From contig JABJCZ010000073.1 of assembly GCA_018668475.1 (NCBI GenBank), positions 1 through 8,907 of the forward strand: DNA of 8,907 nt. The letters are read 5' to 3'. The notes beneath the pieces were generated by a model. That model was not told where the DNA came from and did no database searches. It saw only the letters and a program-made list of their open reading frames with translations. This DNA is from Alphaproteobacteria bacterium (lineage in GTDB: Bacteria > Pseudomonadota > Alphaproteobacteria > UBA828). Positions 1 to 6,023 of this stretch are shown one piece after another; within the stretch, counting starts at the first letter, position 1; each line of letters begins with the position of its first letter. The translations under genes were made by a program, and so were the position numbers.

Positions 1-1
1 A

Positions 2-655
2 TGGGTCGCAACTCTGGCGCGGCTATATACGCCGTCGCGCTACGCCCTTCATTCGGTGCAGATGGGCTCGGCCTATCTGGTGCAGTTGGTGCCGGCGAGC
101 ACGATTGAAAACTGCGCCATGTTGCAGTCCGCTGATCAGTTGCGCTGGGTCTCTCGCGTCGCCTACCGGACCAAAGAGCTACAGCTTGCCTACCCCGACG
201 CCGGTTTCGGCACTGGGGAGCGGGCGTGCTGGGAAACTGAACCTGCGTGGCAGGGGTTTCGTGAGCTACTGGAAAAAACGCTCATCGCCTATGACTGGGC
301 CGAACATTTTGTGGCGCTCAATCTGGTCGCCAAACCTGCCGTGGACGAAGCGATCGTCAACCAACTGGGCGATGTAGCCGCACGCGAAAACGACGATGTA
401 TTGCTCGCCTTGATGAGTGATGCTCAAGCGATCGACAATGAGCGTTCCCGGAACTGGTCCAGGGCGCTCGTCGAGTTTGCCATCGGAGAAGATGGGAACC
501 GGGAGGTGCTGGAAGGCTGGCTGGCCAAGTGGGTGCCGCTTGGGGATCAGGCCATCGATGCATATTGCGCTGCGTTGCCGGCTGGCGCGCAGGCCGCCGA
601 AGCGGCCAAAGCGGCGGCTAAAGCGTGGCGGGTTGACCTCGGTTTTAGTATCTAA
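2..655 (+). CDS. Multicomponent diiron monooxygenase, hydroxylase beta subunit (3' part)
   Basis: The reading frame is open from the window edge, so the start lies outside; the 217 visible residues are about two-thirds of the roughly 310-340 usual for this subunit. The family (toluene, alkene and isoprene monooxygenases) forms an (alpha-beta-gamma)2 hydroxylase; beta is structural and the diiron site is in alpha. Seen here: a block around residues 14-60 with a QMGSAYLVQL-like helix, then PASTIENCAMLQSADQLR and AYRTKELQ, then GFGTGERACWE and a YDWAEHFVALNLVAKP stretch, all typical of TmoE/IsoE/XamoE-type beta subunits. An in-frame ATG at 56 exists, but the conserved family sequence continues upstream of it, so it is not the start. 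The C-terminus is alanine-rich. The reductase follows after 45 bp; beta-then-reductase order fits the four-component toluene/alkene/isoprene groups better than phenol hydroxylase or methane monooxygenase clusters. The substrate cannot be read from beta. Confidence 0.87.
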   Translation, partial: WVATLARLYTPSRYALHSVQMGSAYLVQLVPASTIENCAMLQSADQLRWVSRVAYRTKELQLAYPDAGFGTGERACWETEPAWQGFRELLEKTLIAYDWAEHFVALNLVAKPAVDEAIVNQLGDVAARENDDVLLALMSDAQAIDNERSRNWSRALVEFAIGEDGNREVLEGWLAKWVPLGDQAIDAYCAALPAGAQAAEAAKAAAKAWRVDLGFSI

Positions 656-700
656 ACAGGCCGTCGCGCGGCCGAAACTGGTACCAAATCTGGGACGATC

Positions 701-1711
701 ATGGCTCGAATACACATTCAGGATGCGGAGTCTGACTTCGATTGCGCGGCGGACGATACGGTCCTGCGGGCCGCACTGCGGGCGGGCATCGGCTTTCCTT
801 ACGAATGCAACGTGGGCTCATGCGGCAGTTGCCGATTCCAGGTAATCGAAGGTGAGGTGGAGGACCTCTGGCCTGAGGCGCCTAGCCTCTCGCCCCGTGA
901 CCTGAAGAAGAACCGCCACCTCGCCTGCCAGAGCAGGGCTGTGGCTGACTGCGTCATCAAGATGCGCCCGGACCCGTCTGCCGTGCTGCCGCACTTGCCG
1001 ACACGTTTCGCTGTCACTCTTGAGGGGCTTCGCCCGCTGACTCATGATCTGGTGGAGGTCAGCCTGCGTGGCACTGAGCCGGTACAATTTGTCCCGGGCC
1101 AATATGCGCTTCTAGCCCTCCCCGGAGTGACCGGGTTGCGCGCGTTCTCCATGTCCAATATTGCCAACGATGATGGATTGTGGACGTTCATCATCAAGCG
1201 CCTGCCGGGTGGTGCTGGCTCGGCCTGGTTGTTCGAGCAGGCGAAGGTGGGGTCTCAGCTTCACATCGATGGCCCTTACGGCCACGCGGGTTACCGGGCG
1301 GCGATTGATCGGCCGGTGGTGTGTATCGCCGGTGGCGGTGGGATTGGACCCATGCTGTCGATCGTTCGCGGGCGGGCCGCCGCTGCAACGGGCAATGATG
1401 CGGTGTCGCTTTATTATGGCGGGCGTGCGGAACGCGACATGATTGAGCCGGCAATCATTGCCGAACTCGGTGGCCAGGACGGCGGCTGCCGGTACGAGGC
1501 GGTTGCCTCAGAGCCGACATCGGGGAGCTGGATAGGTGCAACCGGTTTTGTGCATGAGCACGCGTTGGCGCAACTTGCCGCCAGTGGCGCACTGGCGGAT
1601 CGCGAATACTATATGGCTGGCCCGCCGCCGATGATCGACGCGGCGCTGCGCGCTCTTGTGATCGACGGCGGCGTGCCTGTCGGCCAGGTTCATTACGACC
1701 GGTTTTACTAG
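701..1711 (+). CDS. Monooxygenase reductase: 2Fe-2S ferredoxin/FAD/NAD(P)H (TmoF-like)
   Basis: This 336-residue electron-transfer protein passes electrons from NAD(P)H through FAD and a plant-type 2Fe-2S cluster to the oxygenase, directly or through a Rieske ferredoxin. Domains in order: N-terminal ferredoxin (about 1-92) with cluster ligands C36-x4-C41-x2-C44-x31-C76; FAD-binding barrel (about 100-200) with RAFSMSN at 147-153, the flavin motif; NAD-binding domain with GGGGIGPM at 211-218 and a late MAGPPPMID motif. The length is normal for TmoF/DmpP/XamoF-type reductases. The ATG at 701 has a GGGA 5 nt upstream and starts exactly at the conserved ferredoxin N-terminus. It lies 45 bp after the hydroxylase beta gene and 52 bp before the PRISE reductase, so co-transcription is likely. 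Similar ferredoxin reductases serve ring-hydroxylating dioxygenases, but the neighbour makes a diiron monooxygenase the likely partner. Confidence 0.93.
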   Translation: MARIHIQDAESDFDCAADDTVLRAALRAGIGFPYECNVGSCGSCRFQVIEGEVEDLWPEAPSLSPRDLKKNRHLACQSRAVADCVIKMRPDPSAVLPHLPTRFAVTLEGLRPLTHDLVEVSLRGTEPVQFVPGQYALLALPGVTGLRAFSMSNIANDDGLWTFIIKRLPGGAGSAWLFEQAKVGSQLHIDGPYGHAGYRAAIDRPVVCIAGGGGIGPMLSIVRGRAAAATGNDAVSLYYGGRAERDMIEPAIIAELGGQDGGCRYEAVASEPTSGSWIGATGFVHEHALAQLAASGALADREYYMAGPPPMIDAALRALVIDGGVPVGQVHYDRFY

Positions 1712-1722
1712 ACTAACCCAAT

Positions 1723-1743
1723 CCGCGAGGCTGCACTCTGCGG
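1723..1743 (+). other. Small intergenic hairpin before the PRISE gene
   Basis: CCGC-GAG pairs with CTC-(T)-GCGG, giving seven base pairs with one bulged T and a 6-nt loop. No T-run follows, so it is not an intrinsic terminator. Its position between two operon genes, 8 nt before the next Shine-Dalgarno, would suit an mRNA processing or stability element, but it may be chance. Confidence 0.3.
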
Positions 1744-1763
1744 AACCTGTTAGGAGACAAGAC

Positions 1764-2819
1764 ATGGCCCGAAAAACGGCGCTTGTAATCGGTGGCCTTG
1801 GCGTCATTGGGCGCAATCTGATCAATCATCTGTCCACGCAAGATGATTGGGATATCATCGCGGTATCGCGCCGGGCGCCAGATGAGGAAATGGCGAAAAA
1901 GGCCGAATTCATCTCGTGCGATTTACTGGATATCAAGCAGGCCGAACAAAAACTGGCGGGCCTTGCCGATGTAACGCATATGTTCTGTTGTGCCCTCGAC
2001 GGTGGCATTGATGCGACCAATACCGAGCAGAACCGCCTGCTCGTTGCCAATCCGGTCACCGTCATTTCCAGTGTTGCCAAAAACCTTGAGCGCGTGGTGC
2101 TGCAGGAGGGGAGCAAGGCCTATGGTCGTCAGCTCGGGCCTTTTAAGACGCCGGCCTTTGAGAGCGATTCACGTCATATGCCGCCCAACTTTTACTACGA
2201 GCAGGAAGATTTTCTGATCGAGTTCCAGAAAGGTAAGAACTGGACCTGGGCCGTATTGCGACCGGAAGCCGTCTGCGGCTTTGCGGTTGGCAATCCAATG
2301 AACCTGATCATGTGTTTTGGCGTCTATGCCGCCATCTCGAAAGAGCTTGGCATGCCGCTCAAATACCCCGGCCATCTTGGTGGCTTTGACGCGATCAATC
2401 AGGTGACGGATTCCGGCCTGCTGGCGCGAATGACGGTCTGGTCCGCGACCTCACCCAATGCTGGCAACGAAATATTCAACATCACAAACGGTGACGGCTT
2501 TCGCTATGTAAACGTCTGGCCTGACTGGGCGAAACAGTTCGGCATGGAAGTTGCCATGCCGCAGCGGATCATCTCGTCGGATGTGATGACGGACAAGGCC
2601 CCGGTGTGGGAGCGGATCGTTGAGAAACATGGGCTTGTGCCATTGCCATTCGAGCAGACGGCGGGGTGGCCCTATTTTGATTTCAACATGGATACTAGCT
2701 GGGACGTGCTGATGTCGGATGCCAAACGGATCGATCGCGGATTTACCGAAATGGTCGATACCGAAGCTATGTTCCTGCGGCTGTTCGCAGAGTTCCGGGA
2801 GCGCAAGGTACTGCCCTAA
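1764..2819 (+). CDS. PRISE-family NADPH enone 1,4-reductase (progesterone 5beta-reductase-like SDR)
   Basis: This 351-residue extended atypical short-chain dehydrogenase belongs to the progesterone 5beta-reductase/iridoid synthase family, whose members reduce the C=C bond of enones or enals with NADPH. Seen: a dinucleotide loop GGLGVIG (10-16); SRR at 35-37, the usual NADPH 2'-phosphate contact; LQEGSKAYG (113-121), whose K118 matches the family's catalytic lysine; NFYYEQED (142-149), whose Y145 matches the catalytic tyrosine; WAVLRPEAVCGF; EIFNITNGDGFRY; and the typical C-terminal GF...AMF...RKVLP. Length and all blocks agree with plant P5betaR (about 390 residues) minus an N-terminal extension. 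The start has a good Shine-Dalgarno, AGGAGA at 1752-1757, 6 nt upstream. It follows the monooxygenase reductase by 52 bp and is followed by a terminator, so it is probably the last gene of the operon. The physiological substrate is unknown; a role on a product of the monooxygenase is inferred. Confidence 0.85.
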   Translation: MARKTALVIGGLGVIGRNLINHLSTQDDWDIIAVSRRAPDEEMAKKAEFISCDLLDIKQAEQKLAGLADVTHMFCCALDGGIDATNTEQNRLLVANPVTVISSVAKNLERVVLQEGSKAYGRQLGPFKTPAFESDSRHMPPNFYYEQEDFLIEFQKGKNWTWAVLRPEAVCGFAVGNPMNLIMCFGVYAAISKELGMPLKYPGHLGGFDAINQVTDSGLLARMTVWSATSPNAGNEIFNITNGDGFRYVNVWPDWAKQFGMEVAMPQRIISSDVMTDKAPVWERIVEKHGLVPLPFEQTAGWPYFDFNMDTSWDVLMSDAKRIDRGFTEMVDTEAMFLRLFAEFRERKVLP

Positions 2820-2852
2820 ACTAGCAACAGGTTCAGGTGTTCCAAATATTAA

Positions 2853-2879
2853 GGGGCGGCCACTGGCCGCCCCTTTTTT
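2853..2879 (+). terminator. Rho-independent terminator of the monooxygenase/PRISE operon
   Basis: A perfect 9-bp stem GGGGCGGCC/GGCCGCCCC with a 3-nt loop ACT is followed directly by TTTTTT. It begins 33 bp after the PRISE stop codon. On the opposite strand the same stem lies 22 bp beyond the fhs stop codon and is followed by CTTAATA, so it may also act, less efficiently, as the fhs terminator. Confidence 0.92.
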
Positions 2880-2901
2880 GTGTGGCCCTCTGGTTCAATA
2901 C

Positions 2902-4599
2902 CTAGAACAGGCCGGTAATGTTGTTGTTCTCATCGACTGTGATCGAATTGGCCGCCGGTTTTCTGGGCAGGCCCGGCATGGTCATGATCTCGCCGCAGAC
3001 AACGACGATGAACTCGGCGCCGGCGGACAACCGCACTTCGCGCACTGGCACGACGTGGTTGCTCGGCGCCCCTTTTAGTGTGGGGTCCGTGGAAAAACTG
3101 TACTGCGTCTTGGCAATGCATACTGGGAAGTGACCGAAGCCCTGTGCCTCAAGATCGCGCAACTGATTGCGTACCTTCGCTTCGGCGGTGATGTCATCAG
3201 CGCCATATATCTCGGTTGCCACTGTCTTGATCTTGTCCCAGAGCGGCATGTCGTCGGGATAGAGAACTTTGAAGTCCGCCACACCTGAATCAGCAACTTC
3301 AACGACCTTGGTGGCCAGCTCTTCTGTGCCGGCCCCGCCATTGGCCCAGTGGTCGCACTCAACGGCAGCGACGCCCAGGGCTGCGCATCCGTCAATGACG
3401 GCCGAGCGTTCGGCTTCGGTGTCGGCGGAAAAGCGGTTGATGGCAACGACCACCGGCACACCGAACTTGCCGATATTCTCGATATGGCGTTTCAGGTTGG
3501 TCATGCCGGACTCGACCGCAGCAACATTCTCTTGTCCGAGGTCTTCCTTCTTCACGCCGCCATGCATTTTTAACGCGCGGATTGTGGCGACAACCACAGC
3601 GCAGTCCGGACGTAAGCCCGCCTTTCGGCATTTGATGTCGAAGAATTTTTCAGCACCCAGATCGGCTCCAAACCCAGCTTCGGTCACCACGTAGTCGGCG
3701 AGCTTGAGGGCCGTTTTGGTTGCCAGAACCGAATTACACCCATGAGCGATATTGGCAAACGGGCCACCGTGAACAAATGCCGGGTTGTTTTCCAGCGTCT
3801 GCACGAGGTTTGGCTGCAAGGCGTCTTTTAGCAGGGTGGTCATAGCACCGGCAGCCTCAACGGCATTGGCGCGCACGGGTTGGCGGTCACGGGTGTAGCC
3901 GACCACCACATTGGCGAGGCGGTTCTTGAGGTCGTCAATGCTCTGGGCGAGGCAGAAAATGGCCATGACCTCAGAGGCCACAGTGATATCGAAACCGTCT
4001 TCACGCGGGAAGCCGTTGGCAACGCCACCAAGCGACGAGACTATCGAGCGGAGGGCGCGGTCGTTCATGTCTACCACACGGCGCCAGCTTACCCTGCGCG
4101 GGTCGATGGCGGCGTTATTGCCCCAGTAAATGTGATTGTCGACCATTGCCGCCAGCAAGTTGTTGGCCACGCCAATGGCATGAAAATCGCCGGTGAAATG
4201 CAGGTTGATGTCTTCCATCGGCACGACCTGGGCATACCCGCCGCCGGCGGCACCACCTTTCATACCAAAGCAGGGCCCGAGACTGGGTTCGCGCAGGCAA
4301 ATCATGGCCTTTTTGCCGTTGCGGTTGAGGGCGTCACCAAGGCCGACGGTGGTCGTCGTCTTGCCCTCACCTGCCGGGGTCGGGGTAATGGCAGTGACCA
4401 GAATAAGTTTGCCGTCGGGCCGGTCCCTGAGGCTCTCGATATAATCCAGCGAAATCTTTGCCTTGTCGTGCCCGTAAGGCAAAAGGTGAGCGGCGTCGAT
4501 ACCGAGCCGGTCGCCGCCCAGTTCAACAATCGGGCGCTTCTCGGCTTTTCGCGCGATATCAATGTCACTCAGTGGATCAACATGCTGCGACGACGGCAT
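2902..4599 (-). CDS. fhs: Formate-tetrahydrofolate ligase (10-formyl-THF synthetase)
   Basis: The enzyme joins formate to tetrahydrofolate with ATP, making 10-formyl-THF in the cytoplasm; it feeds purine and methionine C1 units or, run in reverse with other enzymes, C1 oxidation to formate. Seen: P-loop [10 protein letters not shown] (73-82), [11 protein letters not shown] (112-122) and [12 protein letters not shown] (337-348), the two classic family signatures without a mismatch, plus [14 protein letters not shown] (277-290). The 565 residues are close to the usual 555-560. The ATG at 4599 is chosen because GAGGGAG lies 8 nt upstream and the family N-terminus begins here; an in-frame ATG at 4653 would add 18 residues without family support. 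It is divergent from a GntR regulator across a 332-bp region carrying operator-like repeats, so control by that regulator is plausible but unproven. No other C1 gene is directly adjacent. Confidence 0.97.
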   Translation of the reverse strand: MPSSQHVDPLSDIDIARKAEKRPIVELGGDRLGIDAAHLLPYGHDKAKISLDYIESLRDRPDGKLILVTAITPTPAGEGKTTTTVGLGDALNRNGKKAMICLREPSLGPCFGMKGGAAGGGYAQVVPMEDINLHFTGDFHAIGVANNLLAAMVDNHIYWGNNAAIDPRRVSWRRVVDMNDRALRSIVSSLGGVANGFPREDGFDITVASEVMAIFCLAQSIDDLKNRLANVVVGYTRDRQPVRANAVEAAGAMTTLLKDALQPNLVQTLENNPAFVHGGPFANIAHGCNSVLATKTALKLADYVVTEAGFGADLGAEKFFDIKCRKAGLRPDCAVVVATIRALKMHGGVKKEDLGQENVAAVESGMTNLKRHIENIGKFGVPVVVAINRFSADTEAERSAVIDGCAALGVAAVECDHWANGGAGTEELATKVVEVADSGVADFKVLYPDDMPLWDKIKTVATEIYGADDITAEAKVRNQLRDLEAQGFGHFPVCIAKTQYSFSTDPTLKGAPSNHVVPVREVRLSAGAEFIVVVCGEIMTMPGLPRKPAANSITVDENNNITGLF

Positions 4600-4603
4600 G
4601 GCA

Positions 4604-4613
4604 GGGTCTCCCT
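4604..4613 (-). promoter_or_regulatory. Ribosome binding site that sets the fhs start
   Basis: Read on the - strand, GAGGGAG lies about 8 nt before the ATG at 4599. It favours this start over the upstream in-frame ATG at 4653. Confidence 0.6.
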
Positions 4614-4858
4614 CATATTTCGCAAAGGCGGGCTCACAGTTGGCGCAATGCACCCCGTGTAATTCCAGTATTTCAGGCTTAGCCGATGCTGTCGAAAATA
4701 GCCACGAATTTTAATGGCAGGAAAAAATAGTTCCGATGAGTTCACAGCAAGGCTAAAAACAACTGCTGGCAATAATAGTTCGGGAGACTGTCGTCCGTCG
4801 GTATTTCAGAGGTTGTCCGTCACGATCTGTTCGTCCAATATGAGCCCGAACGGCCATT

Positions 4859-4871
4859 TTGGTTAGGTCAA
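4859..4871 (+). promoter_or_regulatory. Imperfect GntR operator-like site, copy 1
   Basis: TTGGTTAGGTCAA shares 11 of 13 bases with the perfect palindrome that begins exactly 22 bp downstream. It keeps the TTGGT half and the CAA end but not the central AC. The 22-bp phase is about two helical turns, so two dimers could bind on one face. Function is inferred. Confidence 0.5.
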
Positions 4872-4880
4872 TATGATTTA

Positions 4881-4893
4881 TTGGTTAGACCAA
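4881..4893 (+). promoter_or_regulatory. Palindromic FadR-subfamily GntR operator, copy 2
   Basis: TTGGT-TAG-ACCAA is a perfect inverted repeat with a 3-nt centre. Its core TGGTTAGACCA (4882-4892) fits the FadR-subfamily operator consensus TNGTNNNACNA at every defined position. It lies 38 bp before the GTG start of a FadR-type GntR gene, which suggests autoregulation and possibly control of the divergent fhs gene. Confidence 0.68.
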
Positions 4894-4931
4894 GTGGCGG
4901 ATTAAGGTTCGCTGAGGGGTGAAGTCTAGTT

Positions 4932-5687
4932 GTGGTAACACATGAAACAAATGTAGAAGACGGATTGGTCAACCAATCAGGGCCCGGTGCGGGCCCGAAG
5001 GGCGTCGGCTCGGTTGCCGACCGTATCGCCGGTGACCTGGACGGCCGCATTCTGAGCGGCGAATTTGCCATCGGCCACAAACTGCCACCCGAGCGCGCTT
5101 TGACCGATCTCTATGGGGCCTCCCGCGGGACAGTGCGCGAAGCGATCCGGTCGCTTGAAGTGCGGGGCATGGTCACGCGGCGGGTCGGCAGTGGCACGTT
5201 CGTCACTTATCAAATGGCTGACGCGCCCGATGATGTGGCAGAGACCACCTCGCCGCTGGATCTGGTTGATGTGCGGTCAACGGTCGAGCCACAAGTCGTC
5301 CGGCTGGCGGTGCGCAACGCCACCGTTCGTGACATTGCTGCATTGGATGAGGCGCTCGACGAAATGGCAGCGTCAACGGACAAGCCTCTGCATTTTTCGG
5401 AGTGGGACGAGGCATTTCACTTGCGGCTTGCTGAAGCTGCCCGAAATCCATTGTTCGTCGCGATCTGCCAACAGGTCAATTATGTGCGGGGCCACGCCAA
5501 TTGGTCGTCCATCAAGGGCAAAGCTCTGACACCGGCCAGAATTGAGAGCTACAATCTCGAGCACCGGGCGTTGCGTGATGCTATTGCCAGCCGCGACGCG
5601 GCCCGGGCGGTTGAGACCATCGACCATCACCTGGAACACGCCCGCCTCGATCTGATGGCAAGTACAGATCAGTCGAATGCACTATAG
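4932..5687 (+). CDS. GntR-family transcriptional regulator, FadR/FCD subfamily
   Basis: This 251-residue DNA-binding regulator has an N-terminal winged helix-turn-helix (about 27-92) with the family core from LPPERALTDLYG through SRGTVREAIRSLE to GSGTFV, and a C-terminal FCD ligand domain (about 108-236). The candidate metal or carboxylate ligands of FCD domains are present: D159-x3-H163, H211 and H233. FCD regulators usually sense small organic acids, often with a bound metal; the ligand here is unknown. The start is GTG at 4932 with an AGGGGTGA Shine-Dalgarno-like stretch about 9-12 nt upstream. No better start exists before the helix-turn-helix, though the first 26 residues are not conserved-looking. 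It is divergent from fhs and convergent with folB, so its likely targets are itself and fhs. The matching operator palindrome just upstream supports autoregulation. Confidence 0.93.
   Translation: MVTHETNVEDGLVNQSGPGAGPKGVGSVADRIAGDLDGRILSGEFAIGHKLPPERALTDLYGASRGTVREAIRSLEVRGMVTRRVGSGTFVTYQMADAPDDVAETTSPLDLVDVRSTVEPQVVRLAVRNATVRDIAALDEALDEMAASTDKPLHFSEWDEAFHLRLAEAARNPLFVAICQQVNYVRGHANWSSIKGKALTPARIESYNLEHRALRDAIASRDAARAVETIDHHLEHARLDLMASTDQSNAL
4963..4978 (+). repeat. Intragenic palindrome in the first codons of the GntR gene
   Basis: GATTGGT-CA-ACCAATC is a perfect inverted repeat with 7-bp arms and a 2-nt centre, at codons 11-16. It contains the same TTGGT/ACCAA halves as the upstream operator, 84 bp away, but with one fewer central base. 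It could be an auxiliary operator or an mRNA hairpin near the start codon. Confidence 0.55.
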
Positions 5688-5768
5688 CGGGCTCGCTGGG
5701 ACCTGATTGTGCGGCTGATCCCGGAGCGCTGAAAGCACCTTTGGCATTGACATCAGCTGGAGCCCGCT
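5686..5768 (+). repeat. Nested inverted repeats after the GntR gene (possible three-way junction)
   Basis: The outer stem AGCGGGCTC (5686-5694) pairs perfectly with GAGCCCGCT (5760-5768). Inside it, CGCTGGGA (5694-5701) pairs with TCCC-GG-AGCG (5718-5727) with a 2-nt bulge. A third short stem, GCTGA (5728-5732) with TCAGC (5753-5757), follows. The outer stem starts on the stop codon of the regulator and ends in TTT, too short for a clear intrinsic terminator. It may be a transcript 3'-end structure; any other role is speculation. Confidence 0.35.
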
Positions 5769-5783
5769 TTGCTGCGGCGACGC

Positions 5784-5792
5784 TGTGGATAA
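5784..5792 (-). other. Exact DnaA-box 9-mer
   Basis: TGTGGATAA is the reverse complement of the consensus TTATCCACA without mismatch. A weaker relative, TGTTGATAG, lies a few bases further at 5796-5804. One box does not make an origin, and no replication genes are near. It could be a DnaA titration or regulatory site, or chance. Confidence 0.3.
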
Positions 5793-5810
5793 CTCTGTTG
5801 ATAGTTTTTA

Positions 5811-5865
5811 GCTGTTGGCAGAATTGGGCTTAGGTGAAGTAGAAACCAAAACTGTTGCCAACAGC
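5811..5865. repeat. 10-bp inverted repeat with an alternative short hairpin
   Basis: GCTGTTGGCA (5811-5820) and TGCCAACAGC (5856-5865) are perfect reverse complements separated by 35 nt. The right arm also folds on itself as CTGTT-GCC-AACAG (5852-5864). On the - strand this short hairpin is followed by TTTT, so it could be a weak terminator for the folB operon, which stops about 160 bp upstream. The two folds are mutually exclusive. Confidence 0.45.
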
Positions 5866-5989
5866 CGAATATTACCAAAAATGTATTTAACACACTGAAA
5901 TACGGCGGAAAAAATTCTATTTTCCTCAGCCACACGAATTTTATTTCGGCCGTTTTACATATTTGCTTCAGTAATAACCGCAGAAAACA

Positions 5990-6019
5990 GGCTGTAGACA
6001 ACCTGGCTGTAGTCAACCT
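5990..6019. repeat. 15-bp tandem duplication just beyond the folB stop
   Basis: GGCTGTAGACAACCT is followed immediately by GGCTGTAGTCAACCT, two units differing by a single base. The array ends 4 bp from the folB stop codon. It looks like a local slippage duplication. Confidence 0.7.
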
Positions 6020-6023
6020 GACT

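Larger units (their letters stand above)
4600..4931. promoter_or_regulatory. Divergent control region between fhs and the GntR regulator
   Basis: This 332-bp gene-free region is more AT-rich than its flanks and must hold the outward promoters of both genes. The right end carries two TTGGTTAGRYCAA elements, listed separately. CAATATGA occurs twice, at 4836-4843 and 4870-4877. A possible sigma70-like pair for the regulator is TTGTCC (4813-4818) with CAATAT (4836-4841) at 17-bp spacing; it is weak. I could not pick a convincing fhs promoter on the - strand. Confidence 0.55.
5688..6023. other. 336-bp intergenic region between gntR and folB with no convincing gene
   Basis: The two flanking genes converge on this region, so no promoter is required here. 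It holds nested inverted repeats on the left, one DnaA-box 9-mer (5784-5792), a 10-bp inverted repeat (5811-5865), an AT-rich stretch (about 5867-5985) and a 15-bp tandem duplication (5990-6019). An 87-codon open frame on the - strand across 5753-6016 has no recognisable family, poor composition and no clear Shine-Dalgarno. Confidence 0.6.

Noticed and set aside
266..715. 149-codon - strand frame over the hydroxylase beta gene
   Set aside because: Arg-rich shadow composition, no family, and it covers a well-supported gene.
4600..4653. 18-residue N-terminal extension of fhs from the ATG at 4653
   Set aside because: The strong ribosome binding site and family N-terminus point to 4599.
3880..4662. 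260-codon open frame on the + strand opposite fhs
   Set aside because: It is fully antisense to a gene with exact family signatures, has no recognisable domain and reads like the high-GC mirror frame of fhs.
4933..4943. TGGTAACACAT over the regulator start as another operator
   Set aside because: One mismatch to a degenerate consensus is expected by chance; it lacks the TTGGT/ACCAA arms of the other sites.
5686..5768. tRNA or known riboswitch at the nested stems
   Set aside because: No acceptor stem geometry, T-loop or CCA-like end, and no downstream gene on the same strand for a riboswitch to control.
5753..6016. 87-codon - strand frame in the gntR-folB gap
   Set aside because: No convincing Shine-Dalgarno, Phe/Leu/Cys-rich product from AT-rich DNA, no family, and it runs through the inverted and tandem repeats.
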